In this document: piece after piece, positions 26,903 through 37,500 of the stretch
Position numbering within the stretch: position 1 is the stretch's first letter
Layout of the letters: each line of letters opens with the position of its first letter
NCBI GenBank assembly: GCA_030425685.1
Contig: JAUIAD010000015.1
Coordinates: forward strand, 22,865-86,864
Direction of reading: 5' to 3'
Length of the DNA: 64,000 bases
Source of the DNA: Gammaproteobacteria bacterium
Lineage (GTDB): Bacteria > Pseudomonadota > Gammaproteobacteria > Coxiellales > Coxiellaceae
Notes under the pieces: model-generated
What the model saw: only the letters and a program-made list of their open reading frames with translations
Database searches by the model: none
What the model was told of the DNA's origin: nothing
Position numbers and translations under genes: made by a program

Positions 26903-29900
26903 TTAGTTAACCCATGCGCGCGCGTTGCGGAACATGCGCATCCATGGGCTGTCTTCGCCCCATTCTTCGGGGTGCCAAGATAATTGTGTTGTGCGGAAAA
27001 CACGTTCTGGATGGGGCATCAGGATTGTGACACGGCCATCTTTACTGGTTAAACCCGTTATACCATGTGGACTGCCATTGGGATTGGCAGGATATACTTC
27101 CGTAGCTTGACGTTGATTATCCACATAACGCATCGCGATTAATGATTGCTGCTGTGCTTGTGTTAGCTGTGCTGCGTCTGCAAAAACAGCGCGTCCTTCA
27201 CCATGTGCAACCACTACTGGAAGAATAGAACCCTCCATGCCTTTAAAAAATAAAGACGGTGATTGTGGAATTTCAACGGCCAGCAAACGCCCTTCAAATT
27301 GCTCAGACTGATTACGTTGAAAAAGCGGCCAATGGTCCGCGCCTGGAATTAACGCTTTTAAGTGCGCCAACATCTGACAGCCATTACAAACCCCTAGCGC
27401 AAATGTATCAGTACGACCAAAGAAATCAATAAACTGGTCCCTGACATCAGGGTGCATTAAAATTGATTGCGCCCAGCCACGCCCTGCACCCAGCACGTCA
27501 CCGTAAGAAAAACCACCGCATGCCATTAAGCCTTTAAAATCACGCAAACCGACTCGCCCATTGAGCAGATCACTCATATGTACATCAACACTTTCAAAAC
27601 CAGCACGGTGATTAACAGCCGCCATCTCCACATGGCCATTAACACCCTGCTCTCTTAAAATAGCCACCCGTGGCCTAGCGCCTTTATTGATATACGGTGC
27701 GGTAATATCTTCACTGGGATCAAAGCTTAACTCAGCTTGCAAACCCGCGTCATCTTTATTAAGCAAACGGTCAAACTCTTGTTGCGCACAATCACTATTA
27801 TCACGCAAAGACTGAATACGGTAGCTGGTTTCCGACCAATAGCGCTGCAACTCAATGCGGGTTTGTTGATATATACAATGACCCTGATGAGAAATAATCA
27901 ACTCATCACGATCATTTAATTCACCAATAACATGCGCACAAGCATCCAACTTATTTGTTTTTATAATAGCTAATACATTAGCTAATTCAGCTTTCTTCAC
28001 CTGAATAACAGCGCCTAACTCTTCTGAAAATAAACTTTTTATAGGATCTTCATCAAGCTCTGTTATTGACAACGATATACCAACATGTGAGGCAAACATC
28101 ATTTCACAAATCAAAGCTAGCAAACCACCATCTGAGCGATCATGATATGCTAACGCAAATCCTTTTTGGTTTAAGGTTTGCAGCGTCTTAAAAAATCGAC
28201 GCAATAAAACAGGATCATCAACATCCGGCGCAATTTTGCCGAGCATATGGTAGCTTTGCGCTATGACAGAAGCACCCATACGATTTGCACCCTGACCTAA
28301 ATCGATTAAAAGCAACACGCTCTCATCAGATCCTGTTTTTAAAACAGGGGTTAAGGTACGACGAATATCAGTTACTTTTGCAGCAGCGGTAATAACTAAC
28401 GACAATGGTGAGGTTACCGCTTTTTCTTCGCCCTTCTCCTCCCAAGTTGATCGCATCGACAATGAATCTTTGCCCACAGGAATATTAATGCCTAGTGCTG
28501 GACACATCTCCATACCAATAGCTTCGACAGCATCATACAAACCAGCACCTTCGCCGGGATAGTCAGCTGCCGCCATCCAATTTGCTGATAAAACAAGTTC
28601 AGAAATGTCCTCTATCGCCGCAGCGGCAATATTCGTAATCGCTTCACCCACAGCTAAACGCGCCGAGGCCGCATGATTTAATAACGCCACGGGTGGACGC
28701 TCACCCATGGCCATAGCCTCACCATGGTAACCATTAAAGCTATTGCATGTTACCGCAACATCAGCCACGGGTACTTGCCAGGGTCCTACCATTTGATCGC
28801 GCGCCACTAAACCGCCAACACTACGATCACCAATGGTAATTAAAAAGCTTTTATCGGCAACACAAGGGAACTGTAAAACATGCTTAACTGCATCTGCTAA
28901 ATTAATCGTTTTTGTTTGAAAAAGGGTAAAGTTAGCTGCTTGATGTTTATCACTGCGCTGCATTTGCGGCATATCTTCAAACAGAACAGACATTGGAATA
29001 TCTACTGCATCATTGTTAAAGTGAGTATCCTCAACTTTTAATAAACGCTCTTCGGTTGCTTCACCAACAACAGCAAAAGGGCAACGCTCTCGCGCCGCTA
29101 TTTCAGTAAAAAGCTCGACCGCTTCAGGCTTGATCGATAGCACAAAACGCTCCTGCGCTTCGTTACACCAGATTTCCACCGGTGACATCGCAGGTTCAGC
29201 ATTGGGAATATCGCGTAAATATAAATGCCCACCTAAATCACTAGCATCAACCAGTTCCGGCATCGCATTGGATAAACCACCCGCACCGACATCATGAACA
29301 CTTAAAATGGGGTTGTCTTCACCTAGAGCACAACAGACATTAATCACCTCTTGTGCACGACGTTGCATCTCTGGATTTGAGCGTTGCACGGAGGCAAAGT
29401 CTAAGTCTTCATCACTGTCACTATTACTACGCGATGAAGCGGAACCGCCGCCCAAACCAATCGCCATCGCTGGCCCACCTAATACGATCAACGGTGCTTG
29501 CGCGACTAAATCATGCTTCTCGACATGCGCCTGGCGAATATTACCAATGCCACCAGCAATCATAATCGGCTTGTGGTAGCCACGATATGCATTATCGGTG
29601 GTTTTACTTTCAAACGTTCTAAAATAACCACACAAATTAGGCCGGCCAAATTCATTATTAAACGATGCTGCTCCAACTGGCGCTTCAATCATAATATCCA
29701 GCGGTGAAGCAATATGAGCCGGTTTACCTACCGCCATCTCCCAAGGTTGCGAGAAATGCGGAATATGTAAATGCGAAACGGAAAAACCAGCCAAACCCGC
29801 TTTTGCTCTCGCACCCCGCCCCGTAGCAGCTTCATCACGGATTTCACCCCCGCTACCTGTAGCGGCACCTGGAAAGGGCGATATGGCTGTCGGGTGATTA

Positions 29901-30796
29901 TGCGTTTCAACCTTTAACACAATCGGTGCAGGTTCTTGTTTAAATTCATACGATTTGCTGTGCGGATTAATAAAGAACTGCTCAGCATCAAAGCCTTTTA
30001 ATACAGCAGCATTATCTTTATAAGCAACCAACACGTTATCTGGGTTTTTATCATTAGTATTACGAATCATGCTAAACAGAGAACGCTTTTTATCGTTATC
30101 ATCAATACGCCATTTAGCATTAAAGATTTTATGGCGGCAATGCTCCGAATTGACTTGCGCGAACATCATTAATTCTGCATCAGTAGGATTGCGTTCTTGT
30201 TGGCTAAATGCCTGATAAAGGTAATCGATTTCACCTTCGTTAAGAGATAAACCCATGCTAGCATTTGCTGCTACTAAAGCCTCTTTACCATCTTTAAGAA
30301 TATCTACAGTCGTTAATGGTTTTGGCTCATCATGCTGAAAAAGACCGTCAATATCTTTATCGGTCTGCAAAATTGATTCTGTTAAAGGATCATAACAATC
30401 CTGGATAATTAATGAGAAAGTATGTGCACTCAGCGCTTTGCCATCTTCTATAGCAAAATGATAAAAAATACCTCGTTCAATGCGGTCAATCATGGTGAGA
30501 CCACAAATACGCGCAATATCCGTCGCTTTCGACGACCATGGTGAAATCGTTCCTAAACGCGGCACAACCCAGAAGTCTCGCTCGGGTGTAAACAACTGCT
30601 TATCAGTTAACTGACTATCTGGCAACAGTGCCTCTAACGCTTTTTGCTGCTGGCTATCAAGGCCACTGTTCTCTTCCACAAAATAGACATAAGTCGCCTC
30701 TAGGCTTTTAACTAAAGGAAATTTCTTTTGTAGTTGTTGAAGTTTTTGCTTGAGTCGGAAAGAAGTAAAGGCGGATCCGCCTTGTAAATATAACAT
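26903..30796 (-). CDS. purL: Phosphoribosylformylglycinamidine synthase
   Basis: ATP- and glutamine-dependent fourth step of purine synthesis. At 1297 residues it is the single-chain gammaproteobacterial form. The N-terminal domain, the two AIRS-like halves with KVETHNHPTAISPFPGAATG (near residue 300) and IPVGKDSLSMR (near 770), and the C-terminal glutaminase with the nucleophile in ALGVCNGCQML and the PHPERVF ending are all present. No truncation is visible. It stands as a single gene with palindromic repeats on both sides. Confidence 0.97.
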   Translation of the reverse strand: MLYLQGGSAFTSFRLKQKLQQLQKKFPLVKSLEATYVYFVEENSGLDSQQQKALEALLPDSQLTDKQLFTPERDFWVVPRLGTISPWSSKATDIARICGLTMIDRIERGIFYHFAIEDGKALSAHTFSLIIQDCYDPLTESILQTDKDIDGLFQHDEPKPLTTVDILKDGKEALVAANASMGLSLNEGEIDYLYQAFSQQERNPTDAELMMFAQVNSEHCRHKIFNAKWRIDDNDKKRSLFSMIRNTNDKNPDNVLVAYKDNAAVLKGFDAEQFFINPHSKSYEFKQEPAPIVLKVETHNHPTAISPFPGAATGSGGEIRDEAATGRGARAKAGLAGFSVSHLHIPHFSQPWEMAVGKPAHIASPLDIMIEAPVGAASFNNEFGRPNLCGYFRTFESKTTDNAYRGYHKPIMIAGGIGNIRQAHVEKHDLVAQAPLIVLGGPAMAIGLGGGSASSRSNSDSDEDLDFASVQRSNPEMQRRAQEVINVCCALGEDNPILSVHDVGAGGLSNAMPELVDASDLGGHLYLRDIPNAEPAMSPVEIWCNEAQERFVLSIKPEAVELFTEIAARERCPFAVVGEATEERLLKVEDTHFNNDAVDIPMSVLFEDMPQMQRSDKHQAANFTLFQTKTINLADAVKHVLQFPCVADKSFLITIGDRSVGGLVARDQMVGPWQVPVADVAVTCNSFNGYHGEAMAMGERPPVALLNHAASARLAVGEAITNIAAAAIEDISELVLSANWMAAADYPGEGAGLYDAVEAIGMEMCPALGINIPVGKDSLSMRSTWEEKGEEKAVTSPLSLVITAAAKVTDIRRTLTPVLKTGSDESVLLLIDLGQGANRMGASVIAQSYHMLGKIAPDVDDPVLLRRFFKTLQTLNQKGFALAYHDRSDGGLLALICEMMFASHVGISLSITELDEDPIKSLFSEELGAVIQVKKAELANVLAIIKTNKLDACAHVIGELNDRDELIISHQGHCIYQQTRIELQRYWSETSYRIQSLRDNSDCAQQEFDRLLNKDDAGLQAELSFDPSEDITAPYINKGARPRVAILREQGVNGHVEMAAVNHRAGFESVDVHMSDLLNGRVGLRDFKGLMACGGFSYGDVLGAGRGWAQSILMHPDVRDQFIDFFGRTDTFALGVCNGCQMLAHLKALIPGADHWPLFQRNQSEQFEGRLLAVEIPQSPSLFFKGMEGSILPVVVAHGEGRAVFADAAQLTQAQQQSLIAMRYVDNQRQATEVYPANPNGSPHGITGLTSKDGRVTILMPHPERVFRTTQLSWHPEEWGEDSPWMRMFRNARAWVN

Positions 30797-30842
30797 CGTT
30801 AATTATCCATAAGACAGAATTATGCTTGCATAGAAACGGTAA

Positions 30843-30862
30843 GGGCGCAGCATGCTGCGCCC
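30843..30862. repeat. Intergenic palindrome GGGCGCAGCATGCTGCGCCC
   Basis: Perfect 20-bp palindrome in the 74-base gap between the Mip-like gene and purL, immediately after the Mip-like stop codon, where it could act as an RNA-stabilising or attenuating hairpin. Confidence 0.88.
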
Positions 30863-30870
30863 CAAATACA

Positions 30871-31578
30871 TTATTTCCCTTTCACTTTAATTAAATGGAC
30901 TTTAAAAATAAGTGTTTGGTTCGGGCCAACGCCAGGAACATCATTATCGCCATAGGCTAATTTAGCCGGGATATATAACATCCACGTTGCACCTGGGCGC
31001 ATCATTTGTAATGCTTCCTGCCAACCTTTAATAACGCCATTAACAGGAAACGTCGCTGGTTGACCGCGTTTATATGAGCTATCAAAAATCTTACCAGAGA
31101 TTAAGCGCCCTTCGTAGTTAACGGTCACAACATCATTTTTTTTCGGTGACTTTCCTTTACCTTTAACAATAACTTTGTATTGCAAACCAGATTTGGTTGT
31201 TTTAACGCCAGAAGCATGTTTATTGGCAGCTAAAAACGCTTTACCAGTGACTTCATTTTTCTGACCTTTCTTCTGCAACTGACTCAGCATTTTCTGCTGG
31301 TTTTGCTGTTGAAAGTTAGCCACAATATGCTTAATTTGTGTCGACGATAAACGTGTTTTACGGCCGGCCATAACATCTGCAAAACCCCACGAAAAAGCAC
31401 TGGAATTGACATCAACGCCATGCGCTTTAAAGGTCTTTGCCATAACGGCACCTAAAGAATAACTTAAACGACCTGCTTTAGATTTCAAGCCTGCTGTAGT
31501 ACTTGCCTGCGCAACTGACATTGCCAAAGCGGCTATCCCTAAAACAATTCCTGAAGTGTATTTAACTGTCTTTTTCAT
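30871..31578 (-). CDS. mip: Mip-like FKBP-type peptidyl-prolyl isomerase
   Basis: A 235-residue exported prolyl isomerase. The ATG at 31578 has AGAGGG 7 bases upstream; a TTG at 31584 is less likely. The signal peptide (MKKTVKY, then a hydrophobic core ending AQA) precedes an N-terminal dimerisation domain (about 25-120: LSYSLGAVMAKTFKAHGVDV and a long Gln-rich helix) and a C-terminal FKBP domain (about 130-235) with VTVNYEGRLISGKIFDSSY, GVIKGWQEALQMMRPGATW and YIPAKLAYGDNDVPGVGPN. This is the architecture of Legionella Mip and E. coli FkpA. A role in infection is known for Mip; here it is only inferred by homology. Confidence 0.9.
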   Translation of the reverse strand: MKKTVKYTSGIVLGIAALAMSVAQASTTAGLKSKAGRLSYSLGAVMAKTFKAHGVDVNSSAFSWGFADVMAGRKTRLSSTQIKHIVANFQQQNQQKMLSQLQKKGQKNEVTGKAFLAANKHASGVKTTKSGLQYKVIVKGKGKSPKKNDVVTVNYEGRLISGKIFDSSYKRGQPATFPVNGVIKGWQEALQMMRPGATWMLYIPAKLAYGDNDVPGVGPNQTLIFKVHLIKVKGK

Positions 31579-31792
31579 GTTCAACCCTCTAAGGTAAAGA
31601 GGCTACATGTTACCAGGGAATAAATTAAAATTCACCGTTCTCAACTCATTTTACGATGCAATATGCTCTTTAAATCTAAGGATAGAGTGGCTCAAATGCC
31701 TTCTGAGCAATGTCACGCCCTAAATAGTCTTAGCATCCTGTTAATGTATTTGTAAAATATATTACTATAATCAATTTAAATAATACCTTTTA

Positions 31793-31826
31793 TTGACATA
31801 TCTAGCTATTTAGTATAATATATAAT
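31793..31826 (+). promoter_or_regulatory. Sigma-70 promoter with perfect -35 box
   Basis: TTGACA at 31793-31798 is followed by overlapping -10 candidates: TAATAT at 31816-31821 (17-base spacer), TATAAT at 31814-31819 (15) and TATAAT at 31821-31826 (22). Transcription should begin about 31828-31833, just ahead of the hairpin unit at 31841-31894. Confidence 0.65.
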
Positions 31827-31828
31827 CA

Positions 31829-31894
31829 TCTTGTCCTCGTAGAGATTAACCAAAAGCACCCCATAGCGACTTTGCGGTTAATCTCTATTTTTTT
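31829..31894 (+). ncRNA. Candidate small RNA or attenuated leader of about 65 nt
   Basis: Downstream of a strong promoter, a short segment is closed by a perfect 11-bp stem (AGAGATTAACC at 31841-31851, GGTTAATCTCT at 31876-31886) with a 24-base loop and followed by seven U residues at 31888-31894, a standard intrinsic terminator. No ORF fits. It is either a free small RNA of about 65 nt, with the loop AAAAGCACCCCATAGCGACT as a possible pairing region, or the attenuated leader of the orphan gene at 32136. I do not recognise it as 6S, Spot 42 or another named family. Confidence 0.5.
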
Positions 31895-32135
31895 GTCTGA
31901 GCACTGCCATTTTTTCCCACTCCTATTACCCGCCTCCTTTTCTTGAGCCCCGAAAAATCAAAAATCAATAAGTTAAAAGAAAAATCTCAACTTATTGTTC
32001 AATAAATGAAACAAAACTCGTTTTTTTACCTGAGTTGTTCATTTTTTGTTTACATGTAGGCCATCTTGCTGTATATTTAACACTCAATTTCACATCGTCA
32101 TGAAATTGACACAGCATTTAACGGGGGGGCACTTA

Positions 32136-33980
32136 ATGCGACAGCAGAGCAATCAACTTCAGAACCACATCAACGTTATTGAAAAGAAATTACACGAGGC
32201 ATCGCTTGAAATAGAAATTCAATTTAGACGTGATAACCGGCAAGTAGCGAGGATGCAAACCATTTCTCAGCTGACCATGCAACTTAGTCTTGCTTGGCTC
32301 AAAGTCATCCCTCATGCCGGCGGGTACTTTGCATTGCTTAACAAGGCACTACAAAACCCAGGCGGAGGAACTTGGGAAGTTATGCGTTCTTCTTATGGCA
32401 AAGAAGGGTCCTCTTGGAACCTTTGGGGCGATTACGCTAATGGTGTTTCATCTCCTTTGACAGTGGACGGTGCACAAGGCTACAACCTAGCAACAGGAAG
32501 CCCCACATTATTTCAACAAGATCAAAGAATGAAGTGCGAACAAGCTGAGTCTGAAATGATGGGCATGCTTAAATTGCCAGGTATTTCGAGCTTAATCACA
32601 CGCAAGGGCAACGCTAATGCACAAGCAGTTGCCAACAAACTACAAGAACTGGACCAACAAGCACTGTCCTATCTATCTGATGCCTACGAAGATAAGGAAA
32701 CAGCTGCTTGGGCCAAACTACACGCCCTAGGTGCCGCTAGCATTGGTGATCTTAGCAGCCATGATGGTGTTAAAGACCTTAATGCTGGTACTGTAATGGA
32801 TGCGAATGGCGACCTCCTTGGCAAAAATAAAATAGATGAACTAGACCAACGCCGCACCTTTATGGCTAAGCGTCAGCACACCTTTGGCTCCAGCCTTTAT
32901 AATGCATTATGCAACTTTGTCTCTAGCGAAGGTCGTCAAAATGTTATCGACAAATTAAAATTCAACCTTAGCACACTGCAAATGGTGCAAAGAATCAAAG
33001 CCAAATATGTTGCTTATTACGGCACCATCACCAAAAGCAGCGTCTTTTCATCGATGGGAAAATATATTGCTAAAGAGCTTGTAACACTAGGAACAAAGTC
33101 AGTACTTGGACGCACTTTAACGCACTCCAAAACTAACTTGTTAGAGCAAAATCACTTCCGTCATAACCTTGGCGGTCGTTTTATCGGCGCTATAGGATTA
33201 ATTCACGAGCTAATTGCGGCCTACTTTGGTTCAGGACGAATTTGTTCTTTGCCGCCAACATCTACCTATGCAAAACAAGTAGCCTATTGCCTCGAGGACT
33301 GCGCCTTAGTCGGTGCAAGTTATATGTCACGCGACACCAGTGATGATGGACAATGGCAAAGTTGGCATGACTGGTTTGTCGCTGCATTAAAACAAATGCC
33401 AGAAGTACGTGCTTTCAATGCGATGCTAAAAGAAAACAACGTTGATAGTGATAAAATTGATGGTATCGAAATACCTGGTCTCTCTGAATTTGATGGCTAC
33501 GGTGGTAAAGGCTGGTATAAACGACCGAAGAACTTTAGCAAACACACGGGCACGCTTAATGCCAATACAGTATCCACATCACCTTTAAAACTGCACCCTG
33601 CTGTTGCCACAGCTAGAACACAACAGACCGACGCACTATTTATAGACCCCGCTGCACAGAGCGGTCAGGCAAATACGTTATTTAACGGTGCCGCTGGTAA
33701 CACCATCAACGTGAAAGGTTTACAGATTACACCAGACAACTACGAGCAGTCATTAGCCAGCACCGTCAACGATCCAACCATAGCAAAAAGCATCCAAATT
33801 CACTTTTTAGCCTTACATAAAAAGTTAGAACAGCTAGAGCAACGCTTAGCACACTATGAAAATGGACTTGGCATGACGGCCGCCCATCCGGCAACAAGCC
33901 ACGCGCAAAGCAACTTACGAGCTGCCCCAATTACTGCTCCTGATCTCAGTGACAGTGATGATGATATAGAAGATTTATAA
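32136..33980 (+). CDS. Large orphan protein, 614 residues
   Basis: Family not recognised. Three in-frame starts exist: 32046, ATG 32100 (giving MKLTQHLTGGHL first) and ATG 32136, which has a run of seven G residues 8 bases upstream and is preferred. The protein opens with a helical, Gln-rich region (about 1-45) and a mildly hydrophobic stretch (about 50-75). The middle is Ala/Gln/Leu-rich and helical. A second region near 370-430 contains YCLEDCALVGASYM and WQSWHDWF. The C-terminus has a short coiled coil (LEQLEQRLAHYENGL) and ends in an acidic Asp-Ser tail. No signal peptide. It shares N-terminal layout with the 821-residue orphan and the MKL..GG..MR leader pattern with the gene at 38481. 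Confidence 0.65.
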   Translation: MRQQSNQLQNHINVIEKKLHEASLEIEIQFRRDNRQVARMQTISQLTMQLSLAWLKVIPHAGGYFALLNKALQNPGGGTWEVMRSSYGKEGSSWNLWGDYANGVSSPLTVDGAQGYNLATGSPTLFQQDQRMKCEQAESEMMGMLKLPGISSLITRKGNANAQAVANKLQELDQQALSYLSDAYEDKETAAWAKLHALGAASIGDLSSHDGVKDLNAGTVMDANGDLLGKNKIDELDQRRTFMAKRQHTFGSSLYNALCNFVSSEGRQNVIDKLKFNLSTLQMVQRIKAKYVAYYGTITKSSVFSSMGKYIAKELVTLGTKSVLGRTLTHSKTNLLEQNHFRHNLGGRFIGAIGLIHELIAAYFGSGRICSLPPTSTYAKQVAYCLEDCALVGASYMSRDTSDDGQWQSWHDWFVAALKQMPEVRAFNAMLKENNVDSDKIDGIEIPGLSEFDGYGGKGWYKRPKNFSKHTGTLNANTVSTSPLKLHPAVATARTQQTDALFIDPAAQSGQANTLFNGAAGNTINVKGLQITPDNYEQSLASTVNDPTIAKSIQIHFLALHKKLEQLEQRLAHYENGLGMTAAHPATSHAQSNLRAAPITAPDLSDSDDDIEDL

Positions 33981-34402
33981 AAAAAAACCACCTCGTCATA
34001 CCGCGGCTTGACCGCGGTATCCAGCCACATTCTCTCAACCCTACGGAACAAGATCAATCCAATCACTTGATCCTAGGAGGCGGGCGGACAGAATGCCATA
34101 ACCCCTATCAACAAAACAACACACCATTCATTTACTACAATATTCATATCACTTATCAACAGAAAACAAGGATTTAACATCACACCTTAGAAAGCTCCTG
34201 TCTGAATTGGTTCAGATAAATTGGCCGTATTTCCATTCATTATAATGAATTAATACTTATCACCCTTTCTGAGTTTATTTATTGATTGCTTAATAGCACC
34301 TCCCATTTCTCAATCATCAATAAGAGCTTTATGATAACGAATCTCGCACTTTCCATCTAAATCTGCTGTATCTTCATCTTTTTTCAAGAGGAAAAAAAAC
34401 GT
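33981..34402. other. Intergenic region after the 614-residue orphan
   Basis: Contains the Rickettsia-like palindrome listed separately and otherwise A/T-rich sequence with no convincing gene on either strand. Confidence 0.5.
33998..34020. repeat. Palindromic repeat ATACCGCGG-CTTGA-CCGCGGTAT
   Basis: A perfect 9-bp inverted repeat (33998-34006 with 34012-34020) around CTTGA, flanked by CGTC and CCAG. The string resembles intergenic palindromes common in Rickettsia and some other intracellular bacteria, and differs from the GGGCGCAGC family. Only one copy is in the window. It may also end transcription of the orphan gene. Confidence 0.7.
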
Positions 34403-34558
34403 GTGAAGTCCCTAAGCTTGCCAAAACCTATTGGCACAGCTGATGACACGGCTATCTACAAGATACGTGTATTACTTCACTCAGCAGCAATAGAAGATGC
34501 AGATACCACTCCAAGAATGCAGCAGATTATTAAAACGACACCCTGTATAGCAACCTAA
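34403..34558 (+). CDS. Possible small protein of 51 residues
   Basis: A short frame opening at GTG 34403, 11 bases after AAGAGG, and closing at 34556-34558, ending against the 3' end of the P450 gene on the other strand. The product (KSLSLPKPIGTADDTAIYKI, then a helical stretch) has protein-like composition but no known relatives that I recall. It may be a small gene, the end of a decayed one, or chance. Confidence 0.25.
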   Translation: MKSLSLPKPIGTADDTAIYKIRVLLHSAAIEDADTTPRMQQIIKTTPCIAT

Positions 34559-37500
34559 ATCGTTACCGCCCATACATCTTGTAAATAACGGTTTTGTTTA
34601 ATAAGGTTATCAACATAGGTGTTAGCATCATCAATCGATAGCCCACCTTGTTGAATAGCAATATGAACAATAGCTTCACTAACACCCACGGCGACTTTGC
34701 TTGCATCGCCACAGATGTAAATTGCAGTATTTTGAGTATCGATAAGTTGCCAGATTTATTCAGCATTTTCTAGTAATTTATCTTGCACATACTGTTTCGA
34801 CTGATTAGGTTCGGCGGAAAAGGCAAGCTCAACTTGATTTAATACACCCTTGTTTAGGTATTCATTGAGTTCTTCTTGATATAAATAATCCCAGTCATGA
34901 CGTCGACAACCAAAATACAAAATAGTTTTACCCATAGTGTTATTCAACGCTTGCTGTGCGGCTCGCTCTTGAATAAAACCAACCATAGGTGCTAATCCTG
35001 TACCAGTTGCTATCATTAACATATTGGTTGAAGTATCTTCTGGTATGCGAAAATTACTGCCAGTGTCTTTAATAAATGCTCTGATATAGCTATTAGGTCC
35101 GGTCGATAATAAATAATTTGAGGCAACACCGCCAAATACACTATTGTTAGCAGTGCGTTGATTAACTACACCAACCGTTAATGTGCAAGACGCTTTATAT
35201 TTAAGCGGTGATGATGAAATTGAGTAATAGCGGGGCTTTAAAGCAGGTAAGATTGTTAATAAGAGCTCAAGATCAACTGAAATACTTGGGAATTGCACAA
35301 GCAAGTCAATAACACTCATATTATTATCGACAACATTAGCCTGCCATTTTTTATCAGCAAGCTGTAAAAGTTCAGACTTATCGTGCTCGTTATCCGTCAA
35401 TGCAGAAAAACTACGAATCAAATAACGATAGAGTGGGCCCTGTATATCAACATGTTCAGATAGCAATTCACGTATTGAAATGGGTACTTTAATTGGAAAA
35501 TCGGGTTTATCATTACCAACATAATAAATCATGATAACGCTATCAAGGTTCAACCCACAGCGATTGGCGAGCGCTTCAATTTTTTCCGGTGAATTACTTG
35601 GCATCACACCAAAGTGATCGCCAGCTTTATATTTGATATTGCTAGGCAGTGCAATTTCAAGATGCAATGTGACTCGACCTGATTGAGGTGATTGTAAATT
35701 TTGGTTTTTGAGTATTCGCCACTCGCGTGAATCTCTATGCAAAATCATTGATTGCGGTGCGATAGCATCATGACCATGAGATTGCTTGGCGCAAGTTGGC
35801 TGCTGAAAATCAAGATAGTCGACTTCATACTCAGGCTTGACTTTCTCGATTACTTCTTCTTTTACTGGCCTCTCTATTTTTGACGCAAGCAGTTGATCAA
35901 GTTTGGAAAATAATTTTTTTGACCACGTATTAAAATCAGCTTCTAGGTCACCATCGGCATCACAAATACCGCGCTCAATAATTTCAGTTGCACCTAACGC
36001 TTGCATTTGTTGGCAGATAGTTTCAGGGAATTGTTGATAGGTATTAACCCATTGTTTATTGCCAGTTCCGCAGACCGCAAACTGCGTGCCTTGTAAACTA
36101 TCTTCAGCAGCATTACCAAGCATTTTGTTAAACTGAACCGCATTGTCAGGTGCTTTTCCGTTATAGGTTGAAGTAATAATAATGACTGGCATGCCATTGG
36201 TTGGGATTGAAAGTGCTTGATCTAAGGCAAGAACTTGTGCTGCTAAGCCTCGTTGTCGTGCTTGATTCGCTAATGATTTAGCAAAATCTTCAGATGTTCC
36301 CATGTTAGAACCGAAAAGAAAGAGAATGTGTGCCTCGTCAGTAGATATTTGTTCAGCAGCTGTTTCACTATGAGGAATGTCACTTTTCTCAATAGTGGGA
36401 CCTACACCGGGTTGTTCTTCCCGTTGATCAAAACACACGTGTAAATTTTTAGGCTTTAAGGTAATCGTAACATCATTTATTAATTGATAGTTTGGGTCTG
36501 CTAAACGTGGTTTTAATCTTTGAAAGAGGCATGCTAGTGTTATCTTCGCTTCAATTAACGCAAATTGTGAGCCAATACAAGCACGAATACCAGAACCAAA
36601 TGGATTATAACCATTTGGATGTATGAAGTGACTGTTTTCTTTAGACCAACGTTCAGGTTTAAATTCATGCGCATCTTCTCCAAATGATTTTGGATTTACA
36701 TGCATGCTTAAATTCCAGACGGTACAGAGATCACCTTTTCGAACTTTGTATTTACCATTTCCCAGCGTGCTATCTGTTAACGCTTCTTTGTAAATACCAG
36801 CAATATTCGGCGTGATGCGCAATGTTTCTTTTAAAAACCATTCGCAATATTCCAGTAGTTGCACATCTTGCCACGTCACTGGGCGACTATAATCACGACC
36901 CAAAACGCGATCAGCCTCGTCAGCAAGTTTTTGCGCAAGATCTGGATGCTTACAAGCATGATAAATAGCATAACTGACCAAACCTGATGTCGTTTCATGT
37001 CCAGCAATAAGAAATGTAGCTATTTGACTAATGATATTGTCATCAGCAAGCTTCTTGCCGGAAATCTTATCTCTTGCGGTTAACATGGTTTGCAAAAGAT
37101 CATTTGGCACCGATTCGCCATTTTTTATTGCTGCCCGTCGCTGATTGACAATGTCTATCATGTAGTTATACATGCGCTGGTTACATTTTTTTAACGCTTT
37201 AGCTTTTACAAATTTATTAATAATTGGAATGTATTGAGTTGGCAGCATTACAAATTTTAATACCGCGTAAATATCTTTGATGAATTGTGACGGTTCTTTG
37301 TGTGTTATTGCATTAAACGTTTTATTTATAGCACATCTACCAATAACATCAAACGTCAAATTGGTTGTCCATGTCACCAAGTCGATGCCATTCACCGGAT
37401 CTGTCACTTTATTTAATTCTTGAATAAATTTGTTTACCTGGTCGTAAATAGCTGGCACATAGGATTTTAAGTTTCGCAGTCCAAATGCCGGCATCAGTAA

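Noticed and set aside
31978..32050. Second terminator-like hairpin (AAACTC/GAGTT followed by six T residues) ahead of the 614-residue orphan
   Set aside because: Pairing is broken by an indel and the stem is weak; not separable from A/T-rich background.
31621..32099. CRISPR array or tRNA in the longest A/T-rich gap
   Set aside because: No direct repeats with regular spacers and no cloverleaf were seen here or elsewhere in the window.
34563..34766. A separate 67-codon frame on the minus strand at the end of the P450 gene
   Set aside because: It is an out-of-phase shadow. The frame of the P450 gene itself, read through the TAA, gives the true reductase C-terminus.
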